NCBI GenBank assembly: GCA_900555915.1
Contig: USNC01000099.1
Coordinates: 1-6,007 of the forward strand
Source of the DNA: an uncultured Porphyromonadaceae bacterium
Lineage (GTDB): Bacteria > Bacteroidota > Bacteroidia > Bacteroidales > Muribaculaceae
Direction: 5' to 3'
Length of the DNA: 6,007 nucleotides
In this document: positions 5,345 to 6,007 of the stretch, in pieces
How positions within the stretch are numbered: the first letter of the stretch is position 1
Layout: the number at the start of each line of letters is the position of its first letter
Translations under genes and position numbers: made by a program
The notes under the pieces: model-generated
What the model was told of the DNA's origin: nothing
Database searches by the model: none
Seen by the model: only the letters and a program-made list of their open reading frames with translations

Positions 5345-5968
5345 TTACTTATATATTTTATCTACTATCAGCGCAATGGCTCCATCTCCCGTTACATTGC
5401 AGGCAGTGCCGAAGCTATCCATTGCAATGTAGAGTGCAATCATCAGTGCCTGTGCCGATTCATCGAAACCGAGCATGGATTGCAGGATACCCAGAGATGC
5501 CATGATGGCACCACCGGGAACTCCCGGAGCGGCTACCATCGTGATTCCCAGCATGAAAATGAAACCGGCAAATAAAGAGAAATCAAAAGGTATGCCTTGC
5601 ATCATCATCAGAGCAAGGGCGCATGCTACGATCTTCAGCGTGCTGCCGGATAAATGTATCGTGGCACAAAGAGGGATAACAAAACCGGCAATATCAGAGG
5701 ATACGCCGTTTTTCTTTGTCTGTTCCAGAGTAACAGGAATAGTGGCAGCGGATGACTGTGTTCCTAAAGCCGTGAAATAAGCGGGCAGCATCCGCCCCAA
5801 CAGCTTAAAGGGATTTTTGCGGACAAACAGCGCAGCGATACAATATTGAAATACCAGCAGGAAGATGTGCAGCAGGAAGATTACGCCGATAATCTTTATA
5901 AATACCATTAAGATAGAGAATACCTGTCCCGAATGTGTCATATTAAGGAATATACCGAATATATAAAT
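5345..5968 (-). CDS. SLC1/DAACS dicarboxylate or amino acid:cation symporter, C-terminal half (5' truncated)
   Basis: The last 207 codons of an inner-membrane sodium- or proton-coupled symporter of the glutamate transporter fold (family usual length about 400). The start lies beyond the contig. Visible core elements are the serine-rich HP1 hairpin GTQSSAATIPVT, the TM7 region LCATIHLSGST in place of the classical NMDGT, the HP2 tip APGVPGGA, and the TM8 motif MDSFGTACNVTGDG. The conserved TM8 residues D (5417-5419), N (5396-5398) and D (5384-5386) are present. The Arg that binds the side-chain carboxylate in Asp/Glu transporters is Gly here (5408-5410), so an acidic amino acid substrate is doubtful. 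A conceptual translation starting MYKRQ from GTG 5983 is an adapter artefact: those five residues are encoded by the library mosaic end. AT-leaning composition matches the 5' part of gmd rather than the left of the window. Confidence 0.9.
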   Translation of the reverse strand: MYIFGIFLNMTHSGQVFSILMVFIKIIGVIFLLHIFLLVFQYCIAALFVRKNPFKLLGRMLPAYFTALGTQSSAATIPVTLEQTKKNGVSSDIAGFVIPLCATIHLSGSTLKIVACALALMMMQGIPFDFSLFAGFIFMLGITMVAAPGVPGGAIMASLGILQSMLGFDESAQALMIALYIAMDSFGTACNVTGDGAIALIVDKIYK

Positions 5969-6007
5969 CTGTCTCTTATACACATCTGACGCTGCCGACG
6001 CTCTTAC
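5969..6007 (-). other. Residual Nextera sequencing adapter (read-1 side)
   Basis: CTGTCTCTTATACACATCT (5969-5987) is the reverse complement of the Tn5 mosaic end, followed by GACGCTGCCGACG (5988-6000) from the Nextera read-1 adapter. The last seven bases (CTCTTAC) do not continue the adapter as I remember it and may be index or chimeric sequence. None of it is genomic. Confidence 0.96.

Noticed and set aside
1..6007. Inverted 19-bp mosaic ends at 16-34 and 5969-5987 look like transposon terminal repeats of a 6 kb element.
   Set aside because: They are the Tn5 mosaic ends of the Nextera library kit and are continuous with the read-1 and read-2 adapter sequences.

Overview
The window is a 6 kb contig, most likely from a gut Bacteroidales (Bacteroidota) metagenome. 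This rests on the gene content, a Bacteroides-style promoter (TTTG, 19 nt, TAnnTTTG) in front of one gene, and the absence of strong Shine-Dalgarno sites. Both ends are untrimmed Nextera/Tn5 library adapter (1-34 and 5969-6007), so genomic DNA runs only from 35 to 5968.

Layout. A G-free leader with a hairpin (35-146) precedes a cytoplasmic GH13 alpha-amylase-family enzyme on the + strand (147-1826). The remaining genes are on the - strand. In transcription order they are: a truncated SLC1/DAACS cation symporter (5345-5968), gmd (GDP-mannose 4,6-dehydratase, 4073-5191), a FucP-type MFS sugar permease (2680-3960) and a small HUH/Y1 transposase of the RAYT type (1936-2553).

The most interesting content is a REP/RAYT-like system. 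Six copies of a ~25 nt palindromic unit (a TARGTT flank, a 1-2 nt gap, then a 7-bp GC-rich hairpin with a TCC loop), plus one longer-loop relative, sit in the gaps around the transposase, the permease and gmd. One copy lies downstream of the transposase, three lie in tandem upstream of it, and two form an inverted pair between gmd and the permease. Four copies share an identical 18-nt core. The TAR of the flank is the actual stop codon of both the permease (TAA) and gmd (TAG). One copy is translated as the C-terminal tail of the permease.

Functionally, gmd (GDP-L-fucose synthesis) and a FucP-type importer suggest a link to fucose, but fcl and fkp are not in the window, so this is only suggestive. 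The GH13 enzyme has its three catalytic carboxylates but carries Gln at the usual region I His. gmd changes composition midway: AT-leaning codons in the 5' part, GC-rich codons in the 3' part, switching near 4450-4540. This points to recombination or to a chimeric assembly joining two related genomes through a conserved gene, so linkage of the symporter and the gmd 5' half to the rest should be treated with caution.
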